64,000 nucleotides of DNA, from positions 1-64,000 of the forward strand of contig NZ_JNXC01000025.1 of assembly GCF_000716595.1 (NCBI RefSeq). Reading direction: 5' to 3'. The position numbers and the translations under genes are program-made. This document shows, one piece after another, positions 42,492 through 50,969 of the stretch. The notes beneath the pieces are model-generated. The model did no database searches and was not told where the DNA came from. It saw only the letters and a program-made list of their open reading frames with translations. Source of the stretch: Saccharothrix sp. NRRL B-16314. GTDB taxonomy: Bacteria > Actinomycetota > Actinomycetes > Mycobacteriales > Pseudonocardiaceae. Each line of letters begins with the position of its first letter. Within the stretch, counting starts at the first letter, position 1.

Positions 42492-43796
42492 TCAGCGCCG
42501 GAACGCGCGGACGACGCCCGCGACGGCCGCCACGGCCGCGGTGGCGGCGAGGCCCTGGAGGACACGGCGTTGCCGGGTCGCCCGGTGCAGGGCACGGGCG
42601 TACGGGATGGTGGTGTTGGTGATCATGGCGTGCAGCGACACCCAGCGGTCGTTCAGGAGCCTTCCCAGCAGGGCGTCGCAGGCCCGCTCCAGGCGGACCG
42701 CCGGGGAGCGCACCGTGTCGCGCAGCTCGGCGAAGTTGCGGTGGGACATGGTGGCCAGGGCGTCGGTGTTCGGCTTGCGGCGCTCGCTGTACCTCGTCAG
42801 AGCCGCCGAGGTGTCGGTGGGGTGGTGGGCCAGGCTGTCCGCCAGCTCCAGCGCGTCCTCCAAGGCCGAGTTCATGCCCTGGGCCAGGAACGGGTAGACC
42901 GCGTGGCAGGCGTCGCCGATCAGCACCACCTTGCCCTCGTGGCTCCACGGGGCGGTGCTGATGGTGACGAGGTTGAACGTGGGCCGCCGCAGGAAGGTCT
43001 CGCCCAGGTCCGGGACCAAGGGCACGACGTCGGGGAAGTGGGTGCGGAACAGGGACTCCACGTCCTCGGCCGTCCGCAGCGAGTCGAAGCCGTGCTCTCC
43101 GTGGAACGGCAGGACGCAGGAGCAGGTGAAGGAGCCGTCGAGGTTCGGGTGGGCGAACATCATGATGTCGCCGCGGGGCCAGAGGTGGAACACGTCGTCG
43201 GCCATCCGGTGGGTGCCGTCCTCGGCCGCCGGGATGTGCAGTTCCCGCCAGCCCCACTCCAGGTAGCTCTGGGAGAACTCCGCGCGACGGTCGTGGTGCA
43301 TGTGCCTGCGCACCACCGAGAACGCGCCGTCCGCACCCACTACGACATCCGACTTCACCACGAGCGACTGCCCGTTCGGGTCGATGAAGGACGCCGAAGG
43401 CAGATCGCGGTCCACGCTCGTGCAGCGCGTGTCGAACACGAACCGGACGGTCGGCTCCCGGCAGGCCGCGTCGACCAGCAGCGCACTCAGGTCCTGCCGC
43501 TGGATGGCCAGAATGCCGCCGTCACCGTAGGCCGAGAACCGCAGACCACCATCGGTGTTGTGCAGCAGTCGACCACGCATCGGCACGACGAACCGCATCA
43601 CCTCTTCCGACAGCCCCAGGCGGCCCAGTGCCGACAGACCCCGCCTCGACAGCCCCAGGTTCATCGACGAGGCCGTGCTGTCGGTCGCCCTCGGGTCCGG
43701 TCTGCGGTCGAACACCGTCACCGCATGGCCCTGCCTGCCCAGGGAGAGCGCCAGGAACGCTCCCGCCATACCCGCACCCACAACAGTTATCTCCAT
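42492..43796 (-). CDS. Kynurenine-3-monooxygenase-like flavoprotein with C-terminal membrane helix
   Basis: This protein of about 434 residues is a class A FAD monooxygenase, closest in pattern to kynurenine 3-monooxygenase. It has ITVVGAGMAGAFLALSLG at the N-terminus, VVGADGAFSVVRR near 150, FHLWPRGDIMMFAHPN near 200, and LIGDACHAVYPFLAQGMNSA near 290. The last 25 residues (GLAATAAVAAVAGVVRAFRR) form a single hydrophobic helix with a basic end, suggesting membrane tethering as in eukaryotic KMO. ATG 43796 has GGGAG 6 nt upstream; an earlier ATG at 43832 would overlap the preceding gene by 8 nt. It ends the right-hand operon. The substrate may be a pathway amine or aromatic. Confidence 0.87.
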   Translation of the reverse strand: MEITVVGAGMAGAFLALSLGRQGHAVTVFDRRPDPRATDSTASSMNLGLSRRGLSALGRLGLSEEVMRFVVPMRGRLLHNTDGGLRFSAYGDGGILAIQRQDLSALLVDAACREPTVRFVFDTRCTSVDRDLPSASFIDPNGQSLVVKSDVVVGADGAFSVVRRHMHHDRRAEFSQSYLEWGWRELHIPAAEDGTHRMADDVFHLWPRGDIMMFAHPNLDGSFTCSCVLPFHGEHGFDSLRTAEDVESLFRTHFPDVVPLVPDLGETFLRRPTFNLVTISTAPWSHEGKVVLIGDACHAVYPFLAQGMNSALEDALELADSLAHHPTDTSAALTRYSERRKPNTDALATMSHRNFAELRDTVRSPAVRLERACDALLGRLLNDRWVSLHAMITNTTIPYARALHRATRQRRVLQGLAATAAVAAVAGVVRAFRR

Positions 43797-43824
43797 CATG
43801 GACTCCCAGCCATCGACTCGTCGT

Positions 43825-44859
43825 TCACGCATCGACCTTCATGACAGCGCCGAGGACTTCCTCCGCGACAAGCGGTGCGGAGCTGAACCCGCTGCCGCCG
43901 CAGGCGGGGCGGGACCAGACCGACGGGCGGACCCTGGCGAGCACCGGGCCCGCGGTGACGGGATCGGACGCGTAGTGGCAGTCCCGCACCGCCACCACGG
44001 TGTACTCCGCGAGGTCGGCGAGGATCGGCTCGGCGAGCAGCCGGTCGACCCACGGTGCGGTGTCCGGGTCCCCGGTCGTCGCGACCTCCCGGCACACCAC
44101 GTCCGAGCTGATCTTGAGCAGCGTGCCGTCCCCCGGTGGCAGCAGCCAGGCCCGACGGTCGGCGCCGATCCGGCCCACCCCGGGTGCCGACGCCCACCAG
44201 CGCGCCAGGCGCTCCGGAGGGCGCAGGTAGATCATGGTCTGGCGGTGCAGCACGACGGGCGGGCCCACCAGGTCGGTGCTCCACGGTCCCGCCGCGACCA
44301 TCACGACGTCCACGGCGTGCGCGGTGCCGTCGGCCAGCACCACCCGGTTGTCGTCCACGCCCGCGACAGGACATCCCGGCCGCAGCTCGACCATGGGGTG
44401 TTCGGCCAGCCACGCGGAGGCCGCGCGCAGGAACCGATCGGCCAGCAGCGCGCCCGCGAGCGGGTCGAGCGCCCCGCTCGTCCCGGCCGGGAACACCACA
44501 GGCGGCAGGTCACGCGACGGGACGGCGGCCACGGGCAGCCCCACCGCGGCAGCGGTGTCCAGGGTCAGGTCGAGCTCGTCCGGTGTGCACGCGGTGACGA
44601 CGCCGACCGGCCGGAAGATCCTGGTCCGCAGCAGCGACTCCAGCTCCAGCCAGCGGCGGCGGGACTCGGCCGACCGCCGACTGGCGTCGGGATCGCCCGG
44701 GTGCAGCACCCGCAGTGCCCGGTGCTGGTCGTAGGACGTCGACGCGGGGTTCGGGATGCGACCGCGGTCGAGCACGGTCACGCGATGACCGGCACGCGCG
44801 CAGCCGATCGCGGTCACCAGGCCGGTGACGCCCGCGCCGACGACGGCGATCGAGGCCAT
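43825..44859 (-). CDS. DAO-family FAD oxidoreductase (hydrazine cassette)
   Basis: This 344-residue flavoprotein of the D-amino-acid oxidase/sarcosine oxidase family has SIAVVGAGVTGLVTAIGCAR at the N-terminus, TSYDQHRALRVLHPGDP near residue 42-58 and VDVVMVAAGPWSTDLVG near 178-194. The C-terminal FAD contact is ACGGSGFSSAPLVAEEVLG. In the s56-p1 pathway a member of this family (Spb39) oxidatively cleaves the lysine-glycine hydrazine to release hydrazinoacetate. Its position directly after the MetRS-like gene (TGATG junction) matches that cassette. Confidence 0.85.
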   Translation of the reverse strand: MASIAVVGAGVTGLVTAIGCARAGHRVTVLDRGRIPNPASTSYDQHRALRVLHPGDPDASRRSAESRRRWLELESLLRTRIFRPVGVVTACTPDELDLTLDTAAAVGLPVAAVPSRDLPPVVFPAGTSGALDPLAGALLADRFLRAASAWLAEHPMVELRPGCPVAGVDDNRVVLADGTAHAVDVVMVAAGPWSTDLVGPPVVLHRQTMIYLRPPERLARWWASAPGVGRIGADRRAWLLPPGDGTLLKISSDVVCREVATTGDPDTAPWVDRLLAEPILADLAEYTVVAVRDCHYASDPVTAGPVLARVRPSVWSRPACGGSGFSSAPLVAEEVLGAVMKVDA

Positions 44860-46406
44860 CAGCCCACTGTCCCGACCGGCGCTGTCCCGGCCAGTCGGGG
44901 CAGGCGTTCGGGCGTGACCGCATCGGCGTCCACGTGTCCGGGCAGCGTCGTGTCCGACAGCGCTCCCGCGGCGAGATCGACGAGGATCGGCGCAGCGCAC
45001 CGCAGGAACACGTCCACTTGGTGGCAGAGGTCGCCCGCGGTCGCCGGGGTCACCTCGGCGGCCAGCCGGTCCAGTCTGGACAGCTGTCCGGCGAGGGTCG
45101 ATGCCACTGCGGTCAGGCTGAACCCCGGCAGCTCGTACCCGTCGGCGAACAGCCCGACCATCCGCAGCGCCATTTGCCGGGCGTCCTCGGAGACCGGGAG
45201 CGGACCGCGGCCGACCCACTCGTCCACCGCCGCCGCCACCCGGTTCCACGGCCCGGTCAGCCGCGACTCGCACACCCGGAACAGGGCATCACGGGTGAAG
45301 TCGGTGCGCTGGTACTCGGGGCTGGTCGCGCAGAGGTGGAAGCGGATGAGGTCGCGCGGGACCTCGGCGGCGAGCTCGCGGCCGGACACGACGTGCCCGC
45401 GACTGGTGGAGAACTTCTCGTTGGCGAGCTCGTAGAACTCGTTGGTGACGAACTGCGCGGGTAGCACGTAGCCGCCGACCGCGGCGAGCATCGCCGTGCC
45501 CACCACCGCGAACGGGTAGGTCGCGTCCAAGCCGAGGAAGTACACCACGGTGGTGCCGGAGTCCTCGTGCCACAGCTCGTCGGCCGTGATCGGCATCGCG
45601 CGCTGCTCGGCGGCCAGGGCGGTGGTGAACATGCTCCACGGCATGCCCTCCATGTGCGGGCTGATCACCTGCCCGGCCACCTCCGGGAAGGGCGCCGGGA
45701 TGCCCCACGACGTCGGCTGCGTGATCGGGAAGTCCGGCAGTGGCCGGGCCATCGCGGTCTCGATGAGTCGAGCCATGCGCGGGCGCATGGGGGTGCGGGC
45801 GAAGTACGCCTCCAGTTCCGCGCGGTGCCGCTCGACCGGGAAGACGAGGATGTCCGCGTCGCGATACTCCAACGGCTCGTCCGGGTGCAGCGTCGACCGC
45901 GGGTCGAGCAGGTCGCCCGGGGCGATCGGCAGTCCGCAGCTCTCGCAGATCCCGGCGCACCCCTCGGCCAGGCAGGACGGACAGCCACCCGCGACGTAGG
46001 CGTCCATCAGGTACTCGCCGGTGCTCGGCAGGTACGGGAACCGCACGGTCCGCAGCTCCAGCAGGCCCAGCTCGTGCAGGCGGCAGTGGAATCCGTTGAC
46101 CAGCTCGGTGAACCGGTCGCCGATGCAGCCGAAACCGTCGACTTCGATGCCCATCTCGGCCAAGGTCTGCCGTACCTGCACGGCGGAGCGCTCCCGCAGG
46201 TCCTCCGCAGCCACGCCCATCCGCTTGGCCGCGGTGACGACGTAGTTCTGGGTGAAGTGCATTCCGGTGCCGTACAGGGCTTCCCTGCCGGTCGCACGGG
46301 CGTACCGGGTGCACACGTCCGCGGCCAGGAACGGGCCCGCGAGGTGGCCCAAGTGCAGGTCGCCGTTGGCTGTCGGGGCCGGTGAGATCACCACCAGGCG
46401 GTCCAT
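44859..46406 (-). CDS. MetRS-like protein (putative N-N bond-forming enzyme)
   Basis: This 515-residue class I aminoacyl-tRNA-synthetase paralogue is related to methionyl-tRNA synthetase. It has HLGHLAGPFLAADV as the HIGH motif near residue 19, a zinc-knuckle-like CPSCLAEGCAGICESCG near 142-158, PTSWGIPAPFPE near 231, and NEKFSTSRGHVVSG near 333 as a modified KMSKS loop. It keeps the catalytic core but sits between an N-hydroxylase and a DAO-family oxidase gene with one-base overlaps (TGATG) on both sides, so it is a biosynthetic enzyme, not housekeeping. In known hydrazine synthetases a MetRS-like domain, fused to a cupin, joins N6-hydroxylysine with glycine to make an N-N bond. Confidence 0.85.
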   Translation of the reverse strand: MDRLVVISPAPTANGDLHLGHLAGPFLAADVCTRYARATGREALYGTGMHFTQNYVVTAAKRMGVAAEDLRERSAVQVRQTLAEMGIEVDGFGCIGDRFTELVNGFHCRLHELGLLELRTVRFPYLPSTGEYLMDAYVAGGCPSCLAEGCAGICESCGLPIAPGDLLDPRSTLHPDEPLEYRDADILVFPVERHRAELEAYFARTPMRPRMARLIETAMARPLPDFPITQPTSWGIPAPFPEVAGQVISPHMEGMPWSMFTTALAAEQRAMPITADELWHEDSGTTVVYFLGLDATYPFAVVGTAMLAAVGGYVLPAQFVTNEFYELANEKFSTSRGHVVSGRELAAEVPRDLIRFHLCATSPEYQRTDFTRDALFRVCESRLTGPWNRVAAAVDEWVGRGPLPVSEDARQMALRMVGLFADGYELPGFSLTAVASTLAGQLSRLDRLAAEVTPATAGDLCHQVDVFLRCAAPILVDLAAGALSDTTLPGHVDADAVTPERLPRLAGTAPVGTVG

Positions 46407-47686
46407 CAGACGGCTTCCGACTCGCGAACGCCGCGGCGGGCGAGCAGATCGGCCACGATGTCGCGAGAGCGGTGGGCCAGCACGCTGATCAGCGAGTCGG
46501 CGATGCCGTGCGTGGCCTCGTTGACGCCTTGCAGGTACACCGCGCCCCAGGCGGAATCCCCGAGGTCGACCCGGTAGCAGCGGCTGACCGAGATCTCGGA
46601 CAGCCCCACCTGGTCGACGAGGTCGCGAACCATTGCGGGCATCCGCTGGTCGAACCCGGTGCCGAGCAGCACCAGGTCGCAGTGCAGCGGTTCCACCTTG
46701 CCGCTGGTGCGGTCGCGCAGGTCGAGCACGACCTCGTCGTCGGCGACCCTGGCACCCACCACCTCGGTGAGGGTCCGCACCTGCGACCGCTGCCCGCCGA
46801 TGCCGCGCTGCTGGTAGAGCATGCTGTACATGTTGTCCAGGAACGGCGGGGCCGCCCCGGCGTAGTTGGTCAGGCGCATCTCGTCCAGCAGTTGCCGCCG
46901 GACCTCCGGCGGGCTGTCGTAGAAGCGGTCCACGAACGACGGGTAGAACAGCTCGTTGACGAACTTGCTGGTCTGGTAGTTCTGCGGGCCCACCGACCGG
47001 ACGACCATGGTCCGGGTGCTGTTGGGCAGGTTGTCGTGCAGCGCCATGAACATCTCGGCCGCGCTCTGCGCCCCGCCCACCACGACGGCCCGCAGCGGCG
47101 CGTCCGCGGGCAGTTGCCGAATCCGCCGCTGGTAGTGTGCACTGTGGACGATCCGGTCCGGCGGCAGGTCGGCGAAGACCTTCGGCAGGTACGGATCCCG
47201 GCCGCCACCGACGACCAGGTCACGACAGTGGATCACGTCACCGTCGGTGAGGGTGGCCGTCCAACCCTCGATCGCCCCGCCCGACCTGCGCACGGGCTCG
47301 ATGCTCGCGACCCTGGAGTCGTACCGGATGCGGACCTGCTCCAGCGACGTCGCGACCCACTGCAGGTAGTCCGAGACCTCCCAGCGGAACGGGTGGAACG
47401 TGCCCAGGTTGATGAACTCGTCGAGCCGGTTCTGGTCGTGCAGGAAGTTGAGGAATGAGAACTTGCTGCGCGGGTTGCGCAGGGTCACCAGGTCCTTGAG
47501 GAAGGAGACCTGGCTGCGCGCCCACGGCATCAGCAGATCGCGCTGCCACTTGACTTCCGGACTCTGTTCCAGCAGCAACGTGTGCTCGGCCAGCTCCGCG
47601 CTCCCGGATTCCTCGATGGCGACGGCCAGCGCCAGGTTTGCCGGTCCCGCCCCGATCGCGAGCAACCCCACGTGCGTTTCAGCCAC
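46406..47686 (-). CDS. Lysine/ornithine N-monooxygenase (SidA/IucD family)
   Basis: This 426-residue class B flavin monooxygenase hydroxylates the side-chain amine of lysine or ornithine with NADPH and oxygen. FAD motif LLAIGAGPANLALAVAIEE is at residues 8-26, the substrate region WQRDLLMPWARSQVSFLKDL near 47-66, and the NADPH motif VVVGGAQSAAEMFMAL near 195-210. The C-terminal DLVLLGTGF matches the D-x3-L-ATGY element. GTG 47686 is chosen because the FAD motif follows directly. First gene of the right-hand operon. In this context it should supply N-hydroxylysine (or N-hydroxyornithine) for N-N bond formation rather than a hydroxamate siderophore, since no NIS or NRPS gene is nearby. Confidence 0.9.
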   Translation of the reverse strand: MAETHVGLLAIGAGPANLALAVAIEESGSAELAEHTLLLEQSPEVKWQRDLLMPWARSQVSFLKDLVTLRNPRSKFSFLNFLHDQNRLDEFINLGTFHPFRWEVSDYLQWVATSLEQVRIRYDSRVASIEPVRRSGGAIEGWTATLTDGDVIHCRDLVVGGGRDPYLPKVFADLPPDRIVHSAHYQRRIRQLPADAPLRAVVVGGAQSAAEMFMALHDNLPNSTRTMVVRSVGPQNYQTSKFVNELFYPSFVDRFYDSPPEVRRQLLDEMRLTNYAGAAPPFLDNMYSMLYQQRGIGGQRSQVRTLTEVVGARVADDEVVLDLRDRTSGKVEPLHCDLVLLGTGFDQRMPAMVRDLVDQVGLSEISVSRCYRVDLGDSAWGAVYLQGVNEATHGIADSLISVLAHRSRDIVADLLARRGVRESEAV

Positions 47687-47855
47687 AGATACCACCCCGT
47701 TCGTCCGGAATAGGTCGCCCGCGTGCTGCGTGCCGAGCGCATTGGCGACACTAGGGACCCGCATTTCCCCGGCGATAGAGACGGCTCTCCCCGAGCACCG
47801 GGGAATCCTGCTGGAGTCGGACATGTCCGATGTGGATCATGTTGGGGTGTGAGGA

Positions 47856-48240
47856 GTGGTGAGCCCCCACCGTGGATCGTCTCGGATGATCTGTGGGAGC
47901 GGATCGGGCCGTTGTCGCCGGTGGTGCCGTGCAGCCCCGCAAACCCGGCCGGAAGCGGGTGCCCGATCGGCAGGTGTTGTGCGGGATCCTGTTCGTGCTG
48001 CACACAGGGAGCCAGTGGGAGTTCCTGCCTCAGGAGCTGGGCTTCGGCTCCGGGATGACCTGCTGGACACGATTGCGCGACTGGAACGAGGCCGGCGTGT
48101 GGTCACGGCTGCACGAGGCGCTGCACGAGGCGGGCAGTGGACTGGGACCGCGCCGTCGTCGACACCTCTCACGGGCGGGCGGCCCGAAGGCGGGCCGAGC
48201 CCGAACGCCTCCGCATCCGATGGGAACGCCGCGACGACAT
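47856..48240 (+). pseudogene. IS5-family transposase N-terminal fragment, frameshifted
   Basis: PPWIVSDDLWERIGPLSPVV continues, after a shift near 47930, as RKPGRKRVPDRQVLCGILFV, GSQWEFLPQELGFGSGMTCW, RLRDWNEAGVW. A second shift gives DWDRAVVDTSHGRAA with the first catalytic Asp. The 3' half is missing. It marks the right edge of the biosynthetic cluster. Confidence 0.8.
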
Positions 48241-48450
48241 CCACGAGCCCTCCTCGGCTCGCCACCCGCATCATCTGCATACCGACACGTCCGACGATTT
48301 CGTCAGGACCGGTTAATCAGAGGCAGACGACTGAAAGTCACACCCACCCCTCCTGGGCATCCGAACCCCATGAGGCCGGACAACCCAAACGATAGGGACG
48401 ACAGAGCTGTCACGTCCGCCGCGCAACGATTTCGACGAGCAAGGCGGCCA

Positions 48451-48690
48451 GGACTGCTCCAACCGGGCGTATTATCGGAGTTCCCTGTCATCGCGGCGAG
48501 GGAACCACCGTCACCTCGACGTCCAAACCCCCGTTCCGACGTCAAGGACCGCCTCATGAGGGTGTCCGCCCCGCCACGCCCCTCCACGCACGCCGAGTGG
48601 ATCACCGCCATCCTCCCGCCCGGCATCCCGACCATGGGCGCCGCCCGGTCGATGGCCTCCGGTTTGACGGGCCCCAGCGCCGCCGGGCGT
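48451..48690 (+). pseudogene. Serine recombinase 5' fragment, second copy
   Basis: The nucleotide sequence aligns with 15416-15610: both share GGACTGCTCCAA, then GTTCCGACGTC with A/G then AGGACC, an ATG, and a frame encoding PRPS/T-T-AEWI followed by PPGIP. Similarity stops soon after, so only about 45 codons and the upstream leader remain. No catalytic Ser is left. Confidence 0.7.
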
Positions 48691-48992
48691 GCACCGCGGC
48701 CAGATCCGACACCGGCCGCGGCCCTCGGGCGACGTGAATCCGGATCGGCCAGGTAGTCACGCGCAGCAGGAGTCGGCCGCACAAACCAGCACGCCCGACC
48801 GGCATCGATCCGACGGTCCCCGCGCTGTCGCCCGTCCAAGCGGCGCGGCAGGACTCGGCGATCCACGAAGCTCCGTACGGCGCAAAGGTTTCGCGGACCG
48901 TTGCGCTGTCCGGCCGTCACCGTCGCGGGCGCGCGGAAGTTATCGTTGATCGATCCAGAATGACCTCAGGACATACTCGCAACGGAGCGATC
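48691..48992. other. Upstream region of the HAF-repeat gene
   Basis: About 300 bases with no supported gene. GGAG at 48984-48987 is the ribosome binding site for the next gene; the segment TTATCGTTGATCGATCC around 48940-48957 is the most AT-rich part and a plausible promoter site. Confidence 0.4.
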
Positions 48993-50126
48993 ATGCCCGA
49001 CTTACGCACGTCGCTGGCCGTGTTGGCGCTCGCGACAGCCTTGCCACTGGCCACCACTCCCGCGGCAGTCGCGTCGGCCACGCACGTCATCGCCGAACTG
49101 CCGGGCGTCGCGGGCCTGCCCGGCAACCCCGGCTACTACCCCACCGGTGTCAACGACCTCGGCCAGATCGTCGGCAGCGCGCAGGGCGACGCGCCGACGC
49201 GCGCGGTCCTGTGGTCCCCGCGCGGCGGTGCGACCGACCTCGGCCCCGGTCTGGCCGGCGCGATCAACCAGGGCGGCCAGGTGCTCGGGCTGACCTCCGA
49301 CGGCGTGCCGAACACGCAGAAGCCGTGGGTCTGGTTCGCGGGTCAGCGGCAGGCCATCTCGCCGCCTGGAGCCGCGTGGGCGCTGGCGCACGTGATCAAC
49401 GACGACGGCACCGTGCCGATGTCGTACGCCACGTCGGCCCGGGGCGAGCAGCACGCCACCGTGTGGGACGGGGAGCGGCACGTGGAGCTGCCGGTGGCCG
49501 GTGATCACGTGTCGACGTACGCGATCAACAACGCCGGCGTCGTCGCGACGAGCTACGCCTACGCCTCCTTCCAGGAGTTCGCCGCGCTCCGCTGCACCGA
49601 CGGCGTGTGCACGAAGCTGGCACCCGGTCCGGGCTACGGCACGTACGACCCAGAGGCGATCAACGAGGCCGGTGTGGTCGTCGCCAACCGGGGCATGGTG
49701 TCGCTGCGCTGGGACGGCGAGGAGCTGACCGTCCTGTCGGAGAGCGGCCGGCTCGCCCACGGCGAGCAGTCCCTCAACGAGCGCGGTGACGCGGTCGGCT
49801 GGGTGCTGGACAACGGCATGTCCCGCGCGGTGCTGTGGCCGGCCGGCGGCAAGCAGGTCGACCTCGGCGTCCCCGGCAACTCCGTGGCGACCGCGATCAA
49901 CGAGCGCGGCGACGTCCTCGGGCACACCTCGTCGCCGGACCACTCGTCGACCCGCGTGTTCATCTGGCGCGACGGGCAGGTCACCTACCTCGACTCGTTG
50001 GGCGGCGCCTACAGCACGCCGGTCGCGATCAACAACCACGGCGTCGTGGTCGGTCGCAGCACCACCGCCGACGGCACCTGGAAGGGCGTCCGCTGGACCC
50101 CGGTCGCCACGGCCGTGTCCCACTGA
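48993..50126 (+). CDS. Secreted HAF-repeat protein
   Basis: This 377-residue exported protein has a signal peptide over residues 1-28 (LAVLALATALPLATTPAAVA). The mature region is built of about seven repeats of the HAF type, each with an IN-x-x-G-x-VVG core: GVNDLGQIVGSAQG, AINQGGQVLGLTSDG, AINNAGVVATSYA, AINEAGVVVANRG, SLNERGDAVGWVLDNG, AINERGDVLGHTSS and AINNHGVVVGRST. These form beta-propeller-like folds found on the bacterial surface or in the medium; the function is unknown. ATG 48993 has GGAG 5 nt upstream. A 13-bp hairpin follows the stop. Confidence 0.85.
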   Translation: MPDLRTSLAVLALATALPLATTPAAVASATHVIAELPGVAGLPGNPGYYPTGVNDLGQIVGSAQGDAPTRAVLWSPRGGATDLGPGLAGAINQGGQVLGLTSDGVPNTQKPWVWFAGQRQAISPPGAAWALAHVINDDGTVPMSYATSARGEQHATVWDGERHVELPVAGDHVSTYAINNAGVVATSYAYASFQEFAALRCTDGVCTKLAPGPGYGTYDPEAINEAGVVVANRGMVSLRWDGEELTVLSESGRLAHGEQSLNERGDAVGWVLDNGMSRAVLWPAGGKQVDLGVPGNSVATAINERGDVLGHTSSPDHSSTRVFIWRDGQVTYLDSLGGAYSTPVAINNHGVVVGRSTTADGTWKGVRWTPVATAVSH

Positions 50127-50134
50127 CGCCCGCC

Positions 50135-50169
50135 GGCCGCCCCTGGGCGCTCATGGCCCGGGGGCGGCC
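50135..50169 (+). terminator. Hairpin terminator after HAF gene
   Basis: Arms GGCCGCCCCTGGG (50135-50147) and CCCGGGGGCGGCC (50157-50169) pair over 13 positions with one T-G wobble and a 9-nt loop, starting 9 nt after the stop. Confidence 0.75.
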
Positions 50170-50397
50170 CGGTCAGGTCATCCACGCGTTGCGGTCGAAC
50201 CGCAGCCGCCACGCCGCCCGGCAAGGCGGCGTGCGAGCCCGACGGGAGCGACAGCTGGGCACCAAGACCCGGCACGCGGTGCTCCGCGCTCGACTACGGA
50301 TCCGAGGTCACCGTCAGCTGTGAACGGCTGTCACCGATGCGCTGCAACACGATGTTCGGATGTGGGTGGTGGCGGCCACCCGCATCCGGTTCCGGGG

Positions 50398-50883
50398 TCA
50401 GGCAACGGCGGCGCAGGTGGGTGCTGCGGCTGAGACGGCCATCGCCGTGGTCGTCACGGGTGGGCCGGCGTTCGCCGAGCGGGTACCGGAGCAGTAGTGG
50501 GACGACACCTCGCCGTCTGTGGAGTCGCCGAACGCGAACACCAGGTACGACTCGCCGACGTAGAGCGAGAGCCCGCACATCGACCCGGCGTAGTTGGTCG
50601 TCACGGTCACGGTCGCCGGCACGTCGCCCTTGTACTCCTGGCCGACCTGCACGGTGTACGCGCGCAGGTCGTCCCAGACGTAGTTGGGCGTGCCGCGCTC
50701 CAGGATGGTGGACGCGGACACGGAGCCGCTGAACACGTGATCGGCCCGTGCGTAGCGCTGTGGTTCGGTGTCATAGGGCTGACAACTGCACGCACTGGCG
50801 GTACCGGTGAGCACGGCGGCGGACAAGACGGCCGTCAAAGCTACGACACCGGTGGCGTGAGCGAGAAAACGTAGGCGCGCCAA
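50398..50883 (-). CDS. Secreted NTR/TIMP-like protein
   Basis: This 161-residue exported protein has a signal peptide ending in TGTASA near residue 31. The mature protein begins CSCQPYDTEPQRYARADHVF, the CxC start of netrin/TIMP-like domains, followed by SGSVSASTILERG, NYAGSMCGLSLYVGESYLVF and SHYCSG, giving two probable disulfides. The C-terminal 30 residues (TTTAMAVSAAAPTCAAVA) are hydrophobic and may be a sorting or anchoring tail. In animals such domains inhibit metalloproteases; bacterial roles are unknown. It is convergent with the HAF gene. Confidence 0.75.
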   Translation of the reverse strand: MARLRFLAHATGVVALTAVLSAAVLTGTASACSCQPYDTEPQRYARADHVFSGSVSASTILERGTPNYVWDDLRAYTVQVGQEYKGDVPATVTVTTNYAGSMCGLSLYVGESYLVFAFGDSTDGEVSSHYCSGTRSANAGPPVTTTAMAVSAAAPTCAAVA

Positions 50884-50969
50884 TGAAATCCCCCTTGTCG
50901 GGTGAACGGTGGCGGTGCTCTTCCAGCGTATCGGCCGACGCTCCGGCAGGCATTCGCCCAGTTGCCACC

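Larger units (their letters stand above)
30985..47686. other. Biosynthetic gene cluster: hydrazine-type, ATP-grasp assembled
   Basis: Region-level call. Two tight minus-strand operons (39084 down to 30985; 47686 down to 42492) flank a divergent regulator pair. Core genes: N-hydroxylase, MetRS-like, DAO-family oxidase and cupin (N-N bond formation), two ATP-grasp ligases (condensation), three further flavoenzymes (tailoring) and an MFS exporter. Both edges abut transposase relics (ISL3 at 30.6 kb, IS5 at 47.9 kb), consistent with horizontal acquisition. The product is not known to me. Confidence 0.75.

Noticed and set aside
40262..42622. 786-codon plus frame overlapping the cluster regulator
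   Set aside because: Arg/Pro-rich out-of-frame shadow; the frame from TTG 40284 carries the P-loop and coherent secondary structure.
44859..46406. Housekeeping or resistance methionyl-tRNA synthetase
   Set aside because: A resistant MetRS copy is conceivable, but one-base overlaps with N-hydroxylase and DAO-family genes match the hydrazine cassette better. Kept as the alternative.
46406..47686. Siderophore (hydroxamate) pathway based on the N-hydroxylase
   Set aside because: No IucA/IucC-type synthetase, NRPS, acyltransferase or iron transporter nearby; the MetRS-like, DAO and cupin context favours N-N bond formation.
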